A DNA stretch of 64,000 nt from NCBI GenBank assembly GCA_002951995.1, contig CP019797.1, positions 1,224,501 through 1,288,500 of the forward strand. Direction: 5' to 3'. Under the pieces are notes generated by a model. The model searched no databases. It saw only the letters and a program-made list of their open reading frames with translations, and was not told the DNA's origin. The position numbers were made by a program, and so were the translations under genes. Below, in pieces: positions 36,088-45,265 of this stretch (within the stretch, counting starts at the first letter, position 1; every line of letters starts with the position of its first letter). This DNA comes from Stenotrophomonas acidaminiphila. GTDB taxonomy: Bacteria > Pseudomonadota > Gammaproteobacteria > Xanthomonadales > Xanthomonadaceae.

Positions 36088-37634
36088 TGCACCGGACCAA
36101 AGAAACTGCTTTCGACGACGCGCTTCTCGTCGCCCCCTTCGCGCTCGACCACGAAGCGCAGCGCACGGCGGCCGCTGACCTGGCCGTCGGCGACCACGTT
36201 CAGTGCCACCGGCAGCACCTGCTCGGGGCCGGCCTGGACCTCGGTCTGGCCCTGCAGGCGCAGGCCGGCGTCGGCAGGCTCCAGGGTGATGCGGTAACGC
36301 CGCGTCTCCTGGCTCTTGTTGATCAGCTTGAGCGTGTAGTCGTTGGCGATGGTGCCGTCGGCGGACTGCCGGTACAGCGCATTGCGGTCGCGCAGCACTT
36401 CGGCGATCAGCTCGCTGCGGTGGCCCACGCCCCACACCCAGGCGCTGCACAGGCCCAGCAGCAGCAGGCCGTAGACGAAGATGCGCGGGCGCAGCACGCG
36501 GGTCGGCTTGCCGTCGATGGCGTTCTGCGTGGAGTAGCGGATCAGGCCATGCGGGTAGCCCATCTTGTCCATGACTTCGTCGCAGGCGTCGATGCAGGCG
36601 CCGCAGGCGATGCATTCGTACTGCAGGCCGTTGCGGATGTCGATGCCGGTCGGGCAGACCTGCACGCAGATGGTGCAGTCGATGCAGTCGCCCAGTTCCT
36701 CGGGCGCGAATTTCGGCAGCGGCGCGACTTCGGCCAGGTCGCCGTCCCAGGTGATCGTGCCCTTGGCGTGGGCGGCCTGGGTGGCGGCGGACGGATGGCG
36801 GCCGGCACGGAACACGTAGTCATAGGCGACCGACGGGACCAGCAGGCCGCGTGCGCGCTCCAGCACGCTGCCGAGGCCGCGCTTGCGCGGGCCGCGCGGT
36901 TCGCCGCGCATCGGGTCGTAGGCGATCAGCAGCGTGTTGCGGTCGAACATCGCGCTCTGGAAGCGCGCATACGGGCACATGTACTTGCACACCTGCTCGC
37001 GCAGGACGCCGGCGTTGCCCCAGGTGGCCAGCGCGTAGAACAGTACCCAGAAGGTCTCCCAGCCGCCCCATTCGAACGGCAGCAGGCGTGCGCCCAGGTC
37101 CTTGATCGGGGTGAAGAAGCCGACGAAGGTGAAGCCGGTCCACAGCGCGAACAGCAGCCACAGCAGGTGCTTGCTGCCCTTGCGCAGCACCTTTTCGCGG
37201 TTCCACGGGCCGGCGTCGAGCTTCATCCGCCGCGGGCGGTCGCCCTCGGTCCAGCGCTCCATCCACAGGAAGGTCTCGGTCCACACCGTCTGCGGGCAGG
37301 CATAGCCGCACCACAGCCGGCCGGACAGCGCGGTCGAGAAGAACAGGGTCATGGCCGCGATGATCAGCAGCAGCGCCAGGAACAGGAAGTCCTGCGGCCA
37401 GAACACCAGCCCGAAGATGTAGAACTTGCGCGCGGGCAGGTCGAACAGTACCGCCTGGCGGCCGTCCCACGACAGCCACGGGAACACGTAGTACATGCCC
37501 AGCAGCCACACCACCGCGGCCACCCGCAGGCGGTTGAAGCGGCCCGAGACATCGCGCGGGTAGACCTTGCGCTCGCTGACGTAGAACGAATTGCCCTGTT
37601 CGTCCACGACATCCAGCGGAATGCGCTTGCTCAT
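36084..37634 (-). CDS. ccoG: Cytochrome c oxidase accessory protein CcoG (FixG-type ferredoxin)
   Basis: 516 residues. Membrane helices in the first half surround GRLWCGYACPQTVWTE. Two 4Fe-4S motifs follow: CIDCTICVQVCPTGID and CIACGACIDACDEVM. A C-terminal Ig-like domain completes the CcoG layout. CcoG is thought to reduce Cu(II) to Cu(I) for delivery to the oxidase through CcoI. Confidence 0.95.
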   Translation of the reverse strand: MSKRIPLDVVDEQGNSFYVSERKVYPRDVSGRFNRLRVAAVVWLLGMYYVFPWLSWDGRQAVLFDLPARKFYIFGLVFWPQDFLFLALLLIIAAMTLFFSTALSGRLWCGYACPQTVWTETFLWMERWTEGDRPRRMKLDAGPWNREKVLRKGSKHLLWLLFALWTGFTFVGFFTPIKDLGARLLPFEWGGWETFWVLFYALATWGNAGVLREQVCKYMCPYARFQSAMFDRNTLLIAYDPMRGEPRGPRKRGLGSVLERARGLLVPSVAYDYVFRAGRHPSAATQAAHAKGTITWDGDLAEVAPLPKFAPEELGDCIDCTICVQVCPTGIDIRNGLQYECIACGACIDACDEVMDKMGYPHGLIRYSTQNAIDGKPTRVLRPRIFVYGLLLLGLCSAWVWGVGHRSELIAEVLRDRNALYRQSADGTIANDYTLKLINKSQETRRYRITLEPADAGLRLQGQTEVQAGPEQVLPVALNVVADGQVSGRRALRFVVEREGGDEKRVVESSFFGPVQ

Positions 37635-37781
37635 GGCGTGCGTTCCATGGGGGCTGGCGGGGGAGGGAGCGGGAACGGGCGGTAAGCGGTCATGGGGTCT
37701 GCGGGGCGTATTGCTGCGCGGGAGCGCTCAGTATCGGGCCGTAACGGAGGCAAGGAAGCGACGGATTGTCGCAGCCGCCGC

Positions 37782-38080
37782 TCAGCGGTCTGGCGGCAGG
37801 GCGCGGTTGAAGCGGCTGGCGGGCCGCAGCAGGATCCAGGTGAACAGGCTGGAGGACGCGGTGGCCAGCCAGAACATGGCGAAGCCCAGCGTATAGCCGA
37901 GCTCGCGTGAAATGGGCAGGTCGGGGAAGGTCATGTCGCGCAGCGTCAGCGGGTCGACGAAGGCGAAGAACACCATCGTCGCCACGCCGGCGGCAAAGAA
38001 GCTGGGCCAGGCGATGGCCCCCACGCGCTGGGCCAGCGGACGTGGGGGTGGTCGAAGCGTGGCTCGCTGAAGTCGGTCAC
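37782..38080 (-). CDS. Small membrane protein of the cbb3 operon, function unknown (frameshifted as read at 38044-38048)
   Basis: The start GTG at 38080 overlaps the ccoP stop (GTGA). It reads VTDFSEPRFDHPH and then loses homology-like character; another frame continues PLAQRVGAIAWPSFFAAG with two membrane helices and ends FNRALPPDR. Adding one C to a CCCCC run (GGGGG at 38044-38048) joins the two into a protein of about 99 residues. I infer this from the operon overlap and the hydrophobic pattern. Small proteins at this place between ccoP and ccoG are common but have no known role. Confidence 0.6.
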
Positions 38081-39018
38081 TTTGCGCTCGTGCCTGCCGG
38101 GGTGTCCGCCTGATTATGCGACAACGACCAGACATAGGCAGCGACCAGCCGGACCCGGGTCTCGCCGAGCAGTTCGCGGTGCGCCGGCATGCTGCCGTGG
38201 CGGCCTTCGGTGATCGTCTTGTACAGGCTTTCGCGGCTGTTGCCGTAGAGCCAGTAGTTGTCGGTCAGGTCCGGCGCGCCGATGTCCAGGTTGCCCTTGC
38301 CGTCGACCCCATGGCAGGCCACGCAGACGCCCTCGTAGAGCTTCTTGCCGCGGGCGGCCATGTAGTTGTTCTGCAGGGTCTCCGGGGCCGACAGGGTGCG
38401 CACGTAGGCGATGGTGTAGTCGATCGCCTCCGGGCCGCCCATGCCGGTGAGCACGGTGCCCCACTCGGGCATGATGCCTTCGCGGCCGTCCAGCACCGTT
38501 TCCAGGATGCGCTCGGGCGAGCCGCCCCAGTGCCAGATGTCGTCGGTCAGGTTCGGGTAGCCGATGGCACCCTGGCCCGAGGAGCCGTGGCAGGTGGCGC
38601 AGGTGTTGCCGAAGATCGAGCGGCCCAGCGCCAGCGCCTTGGGATCCCTGGCCAGCTGGTCGATCGGCTTGCCGGCATACGGCTTGAAGGTCTGCTCGAG
38701 CTTGGCGTCCTCGATGGCCTTCTCCTTGGCATGCTCGCCCTTGGAGGTCCAGCCGCTGTAACCGGGGATATTGCCCAGCCCGCCGTACCAGAACAGGTAG
38801 CCAATGCTGAAGAAGATGGTCAGGTAGAACAGGTTGATCCACCAGCGCGGCAACGGCTTGTTGTACTCGGTGATGTCACCGTCCCAGGTGTGCAGCGTGT
38901 CCTCGGGCTTCGGGTCGCCCGGGCGGCGGCGTGCGGTCCACCACAGCAGCCACACGCAGCCCAGAATGTTCAGCGCAACCAGGGCGATGACGTACCACGT
39001 CCATCCCATGCTCATCAT
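38077..39018 (-). CDS. ccoP: cbb3-type cytochrome c oxidase subunit III (dihaem cytochrome c)
   Basis: 313 residues. Two N-terminal membrane helices (WTWYVIALVALNILGCVWLL and INLFYLTIFFSIGYLFWY) precede two cytochrome c domains with haem sites CATCH and CVACH and methionine ligands in EGIMPEWG and GSMPAH. It passes electrons from periplasmic cytochromes to CcoO and CcoN. The start overlaps the ccoQ stop. Confidence 0.97.
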   Translation of the reverse strand: MMSMGWTWYVIALVALNILGCVWLLWWTARRRPGDPKPEDTLHTWDGDITEYNKPLPRWWINLFYLTIFFSIGYLFWYGGLGNIPGYSGWTSKGEHAKEKAIEDAKLEQTFKPYAGKPIDQLARDPKALALGRSIFGNTCATCHGSSGQGAIGYPNLTDDIWHWGGSPERILETVLDGREGIMPEWGTVLTGMGGPEAIDYTIAYVRTLSAPETLQNNYMAARGKKLYEGVCVACHGVDGKGNLDIGAPDLTDNYWLYGNSRESLYKTITEGRHGSMPAHRELLGETRVRLVAAYVWSLSHNQADTPAGTSAK

Positions 39019-39173
39019 CCGCGCTCTCCCCCGTTGCCGTATTGCACGTTGTCATCTTCCAGCGGCAGGCGTGCCGCATCCTCGAACTCACGCTTGCGCT
39101 TCGGGCTCCAGGCCCAGATCCAGCCGCCGACGAACAGCACCAGCAGCAGCGCGGTCACGATGCCGGAGATCAT
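39015..39173 (-). CDS. ccoQ: cbb3-type oxidase subunit IV (CcoQ/FixQ)
   Basis: 52 residues: one membrane helix ([19 protein letters not shown]) followed by [16 protein letters not shown], the standard CcoQ pattern. It stabilises the complex. It overlaps ccoO upstream (ATGA) and ccoP downstream. Confidence 0.93.
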   Translation of the reverse strand: MISGIVTALLLVLFVGGWIWAWSPKRKREFEDAARLPLEDDNVQYGNGGERG

Positions 39174-39799
39174 GGCTGGCCTCCCCGCGGCGCATGCCGG
39201 CCCAGTCCCTGCAGGTAGGCCACGACCGCATCCAGCTCGGTCTTGCCCTTGACGTCCTCGGCGGCGCTGGCGATCTGCTCGTCGCTGTACGGGTCGCCCA
39301 GCGCCTTGAGCGCGCTCATGTGCCGGGCCACGGTGGCGCCGTCGACCTGGTTCTTCTCCAGCCACGGGAAGCTGGGCATGTTCGACTCCGGCACCACGTC
39401 GCGCGGATTGATCAGGTGCACGCGGTGCCAGGCGTCGGAATAACGGCCGCCGACACGCGCCAGGTCCGGGCCGGTGCGCTTGCTGCCCCACTGGAAGGGG
39501 CGGTCGTAGACCGATTCGCCGGCCAGCGAGTAGTGGCCGTAGCGCTCGGTCTCGAAGCGCAGGGTGCGCACCATCTGCGAATGGCAGTTGTAGCAGCCCT
39601 CGCGGACGTAGACGTCACGGCCGGCCAGTTCCAGCGCCGGGTAGGGCTCGACGCCCTCCAGCGGCTTGATCGCCTCGGCCTGGAACATCAGCGGGACGAT
39701 CTCGGCCAGGCCGCCGAACGACACGGCGACCGCGATCAGCACCGCCATCAGGCCGACGTTCTTCTCGACTTTCTCGTGGGGATTCTTGTTCTCGCTCAT
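39170..39799 (-). CDS. ccoO: cbb3-type oxidase subunit II (monohaem cytochrome c)
   Basis: 209 residues. One N-terminal membrane anchor ([20 protein letters not shown]) and a cytochrome c domain with haem site CYNCH and the axial methionine in [10 protein letters not shown]. The words [15 protein letters not shown] and [15 protein letters not shown] are diagnostic of CcoO/FixO. Confidence 0.97.
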   Translation of the reverse strand: MSENKNPHEKVEKNVGLMAVLIAVAVSFGGLAEIVPLMFQAEAIKPLEGVEPYPALELAGRDVYVREGCYNCHSQMVRTLRFETERYGHYSLAGESVYDRPFQWGSKRTGPDLARVGGRYSDAWHRVHLINPRDVVPESNMPSFPWLEKNQVDGATVARHMSALKALGDPYSDEQIASAAEDVKGKTELDAVVAYLQGLGRHAPRGGQP

Positions 39800-39814
39800 G
39801 GGGTTCCTTCCTCC

Positions 39815-41254
39815 TCAGGCACGCACTTCGGAGGCGTCGACGGGCAGCAGCGGCTGCGGTTCGATCGCGGGGGCGGTACGCCAGGTACGCCAGACGTTCC
39901 AGGCCATCAGGCACATGCCGCTCAGCACCACCAGGCCGCCGCCGAGGCGGATCAGGTAGTACGGATAGGTGAACTTCAGCGATTCGACGAAGGTGTAGGT
40001 CAGGGTGCCGTCGTCATTGGTCGCGCGCCACATCAGGCCCTGCATCACGCCGGCGATCCACATCGAGGCGATGTACAGCACCACGCCGATGGTGTGCAGC
40101 CAGAAGTGCGTGTCGATGGCCTTGACCGAATACATCTGCTCGCGGCCCAGCAGCTTGGGCATCAGCGCGTAGATCGAGCCGATCGAGATCATCGCCACCC
40201 AGCCCAGCGCGCCGGCGTGGACGTGGCCCACGGTCCAGTCGGTGTAGTGGGACAGCGAGTTGACCGTCTTGATCGACATCATCGGGCCTTCGAAGGTGGC
40301 GATCATGTAGAACGACACGGCCACGATCAGGAACTTCAGGATCGGGTCGGTGCGCAGCTTGTGCCACACGCCGGACAGGGTCAGCACGCCGTTGATCGCG
40401 CCACCCCACGACGGGGCCAGCAGGATCAGCGAGAACACCATGCCCAGCGACTGCGCCCAGTCGGGCAGGGCCGTGTACTGCAGGTGGTGCGGGCCGGCCC
40501 ACATGTAGACCGCGATCAGCGCCCAGAAGTGCACGATCGACAGCCGGTAGGAGTACACCGGGCGGCCGGCCTGCTTGGGCACGAAGTAGTACATCATTCC
40601 CAGGAAGCCGGCGGTCAGGAAGAAGCCCACCGCGTTATGGCCGTACCACCACTGCACCATCGCGTCCACCGCGCCGCTGTAGACCGAGTAGGACTTGGTC
40701 GCGCCGGCCGGCATGGAGATGTTGTTGACGATGTGCAGCAGCGCGATGGCGATGATGAAGCTGGCGTAGAACCAGTTCGCCACGTAGATGTGCTTGACCC
40801 GGCGCTTGGCGATGGTGCCGATGAACAGCACCGCGTAGGCCACCCACACCGCGGCGATCAGGATGTCGATCGGCCATTCCAGCTCGGCGTATTCCTTGCC
40901 CTGGGTGTAACCCAGTGGCAGGGTGATGGCCGCGGCCACGATCACCAGCTGCCAGCCCCAGAACACGAAGGCCGCCAGTTTGTCCGATATCAGCCGGACG
41001 TGGCAGGTACGCTGCACCACGTGCAGGCTGGTGGCGAACAGCGCGCAGCCACCGAAGGCGAAGATCACCGCATTGGTGTGCAGCGGTCGCAGCCGCCCGT
41101 AGCCCAGCCACGGTATGCCTTCGCCGAGCGTCGGCCAGTAAAGCTGGGCGGCGATGATCACGCCCACCAGCATCCCCACGATGCCCCAGACCACGGTCAT
41201 CACCGCGAACTGGCGCACCACCTTGTCGTTATACGTCCCCTGCACGCTTTGCAT
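39815..41254 (-). CDS. ccoN: cbb3-type cytochrome c oxidase catalytic subunit I
   Basis: 479 residues, twelve membrane helices. Haem and CuB ligands can be seen in [45 protein letters not shown] and [14 protein letters not shown]; the crosslink-type Tyr lies near [12 protein letters not shown]. It reduces oxygen with high affinity and pumps protons, so it serves low-oxygen respiration. The start at [10 protein letters not shown] (41254) gives the normal N-terminus; an upstream in-frame ATG at 41314 would overlap the FNR-type box. Confidence 0.97.
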   Translation of the reverse strand: MQSVQGTYNDKVVRQFAVMTVVWGIVGMLVGVIIAAQLYWPTLGEGIPWLGYGRLRPLHTNAVIFAFGGCALFATSLHVVQRTCHVRLISDKLAAFVFWGWQLVIVAAAITLPLGYTQGKEYAELEWPIDILIAAVWVAYAVLFIGTIAKRRVKHIYVANWFYASFIIAIALLHIVNNISMPAGATKSYSVYSGAVDAMVQWWYGHNAVGFFLTAGFLGMMYYFVPKQAGRPVYSYRLSIVHFWALIAVYMWAGPHHLQYTALPDWAQSLGMVFSLILLAPSWGGAINGVLTLSGVWHKLRTDPILKFLIVAVSFYMIATFEGPMMSIKTVNSLSHYTDWTVGHVHAGALGWVAMISIGSIYALMPKLLGREQMYSVKAIDTHFWLHTIGVVLYIASMWIAGVMQGLMWRATNDDGTLTYTFVESLKFTYPYYLIRLGGGLVVLSGMCLMAWNVWRTWRTAPAIEPQPLLPVDASEVRA

Positions 41255-41313
41255 GCGGCCTGATCCTCGGTCTGAACGGGGAAAATCATCCCCCGTGTGG
41301 AGCACTCCGGGCA

Positions 41314-41327
41314 TTGACTTGAATCAA
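41314..41327 (-). promoter_or_regulatory. FNR/Anr-type box upstream of ccoN
   Basis: TTGAC-N4-ATCAA matches the FNR consensus TTGAT-N4-ATCAA at 9 of 10 positions. It lies 60 bp before the ccoN start codon, suitable for activation under low oxygen. Confidence 0.7.
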
Positions 41328-41398
41328 TCCGTGTCCCGGGCGGTTGCGGCCATCCATGGATCCTTCCCCGTGGATGCCATCCTGAACAGTATATGACG

Positions 41399-41429
41399 GA
41401 GGCCCGGGCGACAGGGTCGCCCGGGCCTC
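41399..41429 (-). terminator. Terminator hairpin after the azurin gene
   Basis: A perfect 14-bp stem (41399-41412 with 41416-41429) and an AGG loop lies 19 bp past the azurin stop. It separates azurin from the ccoN promoter. No long T-run follows. Confidence 0.7.
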
Positions 41430-41447
41430 GGTCCAGGTGCAGCGGAA

Positions 41448-41906
41448 TCAGCGGGTTACGACCAGCTTGCCCTTCATCATGGCCGAGTGGCCGGGGAACG
41501 AGCAGTAGAAGCTGTAGTCGCCGCCGGCGGTGAGCTTGTTGCCCGGGAAGCGCACCTGGGTCTTCTGGCCGCCGCCGATCAGGCTGGTGTGGGCGATCAC
41601 GCGGGCGTCCTTGGCCGGCACGTAGTTGTTGGCCACGCCGGCGCGGATCGCGTCACGGTTGACGCCGGCCATGTCGGCGGTGGTGGACACCACCACGTTG
41701 TGGCCCATGGCGGTGGCCGGGAGCTTGCCGGTGTGGGTCAGTTCGAGGGTGATCGTGGCGCAGCCGGCCGAGACGGTGACTTCCTTGAGATCGAACTGCA
41801 TCGCGTCGTTGCCCTTGAGCGAAACGGTGCAGTTGCCGGCAGCCTGGGCCGCGCCCGCGGCACCGACGAGGGCCAGGGCGAGGAGAAGACGGCGCGAGGT
41901 TTTCAT
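41448..41906 (-). CDS. azu: Azurin (periplasmic type 1 copper protein)
   Basis: 152 residues: signal peptide (RRLLLALALVGAAGAAQA), then a mature cupredoxin beginning GNCTVSLKGNDAMQFDLKEV. Copper ligands are His in MGHNVV, Cys and His in CSFPGHSAMM, and the axial Met close behind. Azurin carries electrons between periplasmic redox enzymes and terminal reductases or oxidases. AGGAG lies 8 nt before the ATG. An FNR-type box lies about 120 bp upstream, which suggests that it is co-induced with the cbb3 oxidase. Confidence 0.93.
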   Translation of the reverse strand: MKTSRRLLLALALVGAAGAAQAAGNCTVSLKGNDAMQFDLKEVTVSAGCATITLELTHTGKLPATAMGHNVVVSTTADMAGVNRDAIRAGVANNYVPAKDARVIAHTSLIGGGQKTQVRFPGNKLTAGGDYSFYCSFPGHSAMMKGKLVVTR

Positions 41907-42022
41907 GGGTGTTGCTCCTGTGGGATATGCGTGGACGCAGCGTGCGGCCTGGCCGTCACGGCCCGGCGCAGGCGTGTGCCGGGCGACGCGCATAGGGTCG
42001 GTCCAGACGCGCCGGATTTCCT

Positions 42023-42036
42023 TGATCTGGGTCAAT
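42023..42036 (-). promoter_or_regulatory. FNR/Anr-type box upstream of azurin
   Basis: TTGAT-N4-GTCAA matches the FNR consensus at 9 of 10 positions. It is 117 bp upstream of the azurin start codon. It is the second such box in 700 bp, the first being in front of ccoN. Confidence 0.6.
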
Positions 42037-42143
42037 CAACCCGGCGGTGGCCGGCATCGGCGCATTCGGCGTGCTTCCCCCGGATGCGGGGGCGACGCCG
42101 CGGAAGCCGCGGCGAACGCATGAGGGAACAAAGGAGCAAAAAA

Positions 42144-42175
42144 GCAAAAGCGCAAAAGCGCAAAAGCGCAAAAGC
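42144..42175. repeat. Octamer repeat (GCAAAAGC) x 4
   Basis: Four perfect GCAAAAGC units follow the A-rich tract GGAGCAAAAAA, an AT-rich island in the spacer between azurin and the fadB-like stop (42227). No gene or promoter is evident here. Confidence 0.9.
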
Positions 42176-42226
42176 AGCGCCCCCCGGGGGCATGGCGCGG
42201 CCGGGGAGGGCGACCGCCGCCAGCGG

Positions 42227-44290
42227 TCAGGCCACGGGCGTGCGCAGTACCGGCATGTCCCAGCCCGGACGCGGCGCGAAACGGTCGCCGTGGCGGGCCT
42301 GCAGGGTCCTGAGTTTTTCCACCAGGGCGTCGGCGCCGGTGGCGCGGATGTGCTGGATCGGGCCACCGCGGAACGGCGCGAAGCCGGTGCCGAAGATCAC
42401 CCCGGCATCGAGCAGGTCGGCATCGGCGACCACGCCGTCGTGCAGACAGGCGACCGCCTCGTTGAGCAGCGGCAGGATCAGGCGGTCCTCCAGGTCCGAC
42501 GGCGCCTGGTAGTCCTTGGCCACCTCCGGCTTCACCGCGCGTCCGTTCTCCCATTTGTAGATGCCCTGGCCGTCCTTCTTGCCGCGCTTGCCGGCGTCCA
42601 CGGACGCCAGCGCGGCCGGGATCTGCAGGCCCAGGAACGGCGCCAGCTCGCGGCCGACACTGGCGGCCACGTCCAGGCCGACGGTGTCGAGCAGTTCGAT
42701 CGGGCCCATCGGCATGCCGAACTTCACCGCGGCGCGGTCGATCACCGGGCCGGGGATGCCTTCGGCATAGGCGGTGGCCGCTTCCAGCATGTACGGGAAC
42801 AGCACCCGGTTGACCAGGAACCCCGGGGTGCCGGCCACCGGCACCGGGAACTTGCCCAGCGTCTTGCAGAACGCGGCCAGCCGCTGTCCGGTCTCCGGCG
42901 CCATGCGGTCGTGGTGGATGATCTCCACCAGCGGCATCTGCGCCACCGGGTTGAAGTAGTGCAGGCCGGCGAACCGGGCCGGCTGCGCGATGTGTTCGCG
43001 CAGTTCGTCCAGCGGGATCGAGGAGGTGTTGGTGGTCAGCAGCGCGTCGGGCTTCAGCCGCGGCTCCAGCGCCTGGTACAGCGCGCGCTTGGCTTCCGGG
43101 TTCTCGATGATCGCCTCGATCACCAGGTCGGCCTGGGCCACGCCGTCGCCGGCCAGATCGGCCTTCAACCGGGCGGCGACATCCGCGCGCCTGGCCGGGT
43201 CCTTCACCTTCTTCTCGAACAGCGCCTGGGCACGGGCCATGGCCGGGTCGATGAAGCGCTGTTCGCGGTCCTGCAGGGTCACGTCGAACCCCTTGTAGGC
43301 CGCCCACGCGGCGATGTCGCCGCCCATCACCCCGGCGCCGACCACGTGCACGTGGCGGATGTCCGATTCCTTGCCGCCCAGGGCCTTGAGCCGTTCGGTC
43401 AGGAAGAAGATGCGGATCAGGTTGCGCGCGGTCGGGCCGCCGGCCAGCTTGACCACCGCGCGGCGCTCGGCGTCCAGCCGCGCCTGGATGCCGCTGCCGC
43501 CGCTGCGTTCCCAGGTCGAGATCAGCGCGTACGGCGCCGGGTAATGCTCCTTTCTGGCCTTGCGCGCGACCTGCCTGGCCATCTGCGGGGCCAGGATCCT
43601 GCGCGCCAGCCAGGTATTGGTGGCCCAGGCGGTGGCGCGTTGCCTGAACGGCCGGGTCACGCCCGACTGCAGCAGCGCTACCGCCGCGTCGACCAGTACC
43701 GCCGGGGCCGCGACCTTGTCGACCAGGCCGATGCCACGGGCGGCCGACGCCGACAGGGTGCGTCCGGTGAGCATCATGTCCATCGCCGCCGGTGCGCCGA
43801 CCAGGCGCGGCAGGCGCGCGCTGCCGCCCCAGCCCGGGAAGATGCCCAGCTGGGTCTCGGGCAGGCCGATGCGGGTGGATGGATCGCTGGAGGCCACGCG
43901 GTAGCGGCAGGCCAGGGCCAGCTCGGTGCCGCCGCCCAGGCAGTGGCCGTGGATCGCGGCCACGGTGGGGCAGGGCAGCTCGGCCAGCTTCTGGTAGGTG
44001 GACTGGCCGCGGCGGATGGCGTCATTGACGGTGCCGCGGCGGTCGAACTCCTGGAACTCCTTCAGGTCCGCCCCGGCAATGAAGCCGGCGGCCTTGGCCG
44101 AGCGGATCACCACCCCCCTGGGCGGGTCGATCGCCAGCCGCTCGACGATGTCGCCCAGTTCCAGCAGCACGTCCTGGGACATCGCGTTGACCGGACTGTC
44201 GCGGCGGTCCAGGGCCAGCACGACGACGCCGTCGTCGCGGATTTCGGCCTGCCAGTGAGTGAAGCGGAGCCCATCGAAACCTGAAAGCAT
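42227..44290 (-). CDS. fadB: Fatty-acid oxidation multifunctional enzyme (enoyl-CoA hydratase / 3-hydroxyacyl-CoA dehydrogenase)
   Basis: About 687 residues. An N-terminal crotonase domain (AGFIAGADLKEFQEF; IHGHCLGGGTELALACR; GIFPGWGGSARLPRL) is fused to an NAD-dependent dehydrogenase (HVVGAGVMGGDIAAWAA; TNTSSIPLDELRE; HYFNPVAQMPLVEII) and two C-terminal 3-HCDH helices (GVIFGTGFAPFRGGP). It carries out the hydration and first oxidation of beta-oxidation. No thiolase gene is next to it, so it may be a FadJ-like stand-alone form. I chose ATG 44290 (MLSGFDGLRF); an ATG 4 codons earlier (44302) is possible. Confidence 0.9.
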   Translation of the reverse strand: MLSGFDGLRFTHWQAEIRDDGVVVLALDRRDSPVNAMSQDVLLELGDIVERLAIDPPRGVVIRSAKAAGFIAGADLKEFQEFDRRGTVNDAIRRGQSTYQKLAELPCPTVAAIHGHCLGGGTELALACRYRVASSDPSTRIGLPETQLGIFPGWGGSARLPRLVGAPAAMDMMLTGRTLSASAARGIGLVDKVAAPAVLVDAAVALLQSGVTRPFRQRATAWATNTWLARRILAPQMARQVARKARKEHYPAPYALISTWERSGGSGIQARLDAERRAVVKLAGGPTARNLIRIFFLTERLKALGGKESDIRHVHVVGAGVMGGDIAAWAAYKGFDVTLQDREQRFIDPAMARAQALFEKKVKDPARRADVAARLKADLAGDGVAQADLVIEAIIENPEAKRALYQALEPRLKPDALLTTNTSSIPLDELREHIAQPARFAGLHYFNPVAQMPLVEIIHHDRMAPETGQRLAAFCKTLGKFPVPVAGTPGFLVNRVLFPYMLEAATAYAEGIPGPVIDRAAVKFGMPMGPIELLDTVGLDVAASVGRELAPFLGLQIPAALASVDAGKRGKKDGQGIYKWENGRAVKPEVAKDYQAPSDLEDRLILPLLNEAVACLHDGVVADADLLDAGVIFGTGFAPFRGGPIQHIRATGADALVEKLRTLQARHGDRFAPRPGWDMPVLRTPVA

Positions 44291-44577
44291 GGGACGTTCC
44301 ATCCGGTTGTGTATGGAGAAGATCGCTATGATCCAGAGGTTGTTTCCCCGGCGTCAAATCCCAATGCTGGGGAGGCAGGCGCGTTCGCGCCGGCCGGTCG
44401 TCAGCGACAGGCTATCCGAACGCGGGTTGCAGCATGTCTACATCCCGTTCGCGCGCGTCACGGCGGCGCGCGCAGGGCAGCCGCTATGCTCGGGTGCAGT
44501 GCGCGCCGGCCCGGGCCTGGCGGCCGCAGGGTAAACATGCTCTGAAGGACGGCGCGGCGCTCCGGGGACGGGACGCT
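44291..44577. other. Spacer between fadB-like gene and rpoE promoter
   Basis: Divergent control region. It should hold the leftward promoter of the fadB-like gene and upstream elements for rpoE. TATGCT at 44485-44490 could be a -10 for a housekeeping rpoE promoter, but no good -35 is seen. No small gene was recognised. Confidence 0.35.
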
Positions 44578-44604
44578 GAACTTTTTCCGCCCCAGGCGGT
44601 CTCA
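44578..44604 (+). promoter_or_regulatory. Sigma-E (AlgU-type) promoter for rpoE
   Basis: GAACTT (44578-44583), 16 bp, TCTCA (44600-44604). This fits the ECF sigma-E/AlgU consensus GAACTT-N16/17-TCtga closely and lies 41 bp before the rpoE start codon, so autoregulation is expected. Confidence 0.75.
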
Positions 44605-44644
44605 TTGCCCGACGTCGGTTGGGCTGACAGGAGTGCGGCCCCGC

Positions 44645-45265
44645 ATGGCCGAGGTTGAAACACCGCAGGAGCTGGATCTGGAGCTGGTCCGGCGCGTGCA
44701 GCGCGGCGAGAGCGCGGCGTTCGATGTCCTGGTGCGCAAGTACCAGCACCGCATCGTCGCGCTGATCGGGCGCTACATCGCCGACTGGAGTGAATGTCAG
44801 GACGTGGCCCAGGACACTTTCGTCCGCGCCTATCGCGCGATCGGGAATTTCCGTGGCGACGCCCAGTTCTATACCTGGTTGCATCGAATCGCAGTGAATA
44901 CCGCCAAGAACTACCTTGCCGCGCACAACCGGCGCCCGCCCACCGATGACGTCGAGATCGGCGATGCCGAACAGTTCGACGCCGGCGCGCGCCTGCGCGA
45001 CACCGACACGCCCGAGCGCGAACTGATGCGGCAGGAACTGGAACAGACCGTGATGAAGGCGGTCGATGCGCTTCCCGAGGAGCTGCGTTCGGCCATCACG
45101 TTGCGAGAGGTGGAAGGCATGAGCTACGAGGAAATCGCACAGAAAATGGGGTGCCCGATCGGCACCGTGCGCTCGCGGATATTCCGTGCCCGCGAAGCCA
45201 TCGACGCGCAGTTGCGTCCCCTGCTGGACACCGCCAGCGCCACCCGCGAGAGGAGCCGCGCATGA
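44645..45265 (+). CDS. rpoE: RNA polymerase sigma factor RpoE (sigma-24 / AlgU)
   Basis: 206 residues. Region 2 (ALIGRYIADWSECQDVAQDTFVRAYRAI) and region 4 (SAITLREVEGMSYEEIAQKM, then GCPIGTVRSRIFRARE) are complete, and the length fits E. coli RpoE (191) and AlgU. It directs transcription of envelope-stress genes. ATG 44645 was chosen to give the usual MAEVETPQELD start; a GTG at 44633 overlaps the AGGAG. The stop overlaps the rseA start (ATGA). Confidence 0.96.
   Translation: MAEVETPQELDLELVRRVQRGESAAFDVLVRKYQHRIVALIGRYIADWSECQDVAQDTFVRAYRAIGNFRGDAQFYTWLHRIAVNTAKNYLAAHNRRPPTDDVEIGDAEQFDAGARLRDTDTPERELMRQELEQTVMKAVDALPEELRSAITLREVEGMSYEEIAQKMGCPIGTVRSRIFRAREAIDAQLRPLLDTASATRERSRA

Noticed and set aside
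42047..44284. A 745-codon open frame on the plus strand opposite the fadB-like gene
   Set aside because: Shadow of a clear FadB protein; the peptide shows no recognisable domain.
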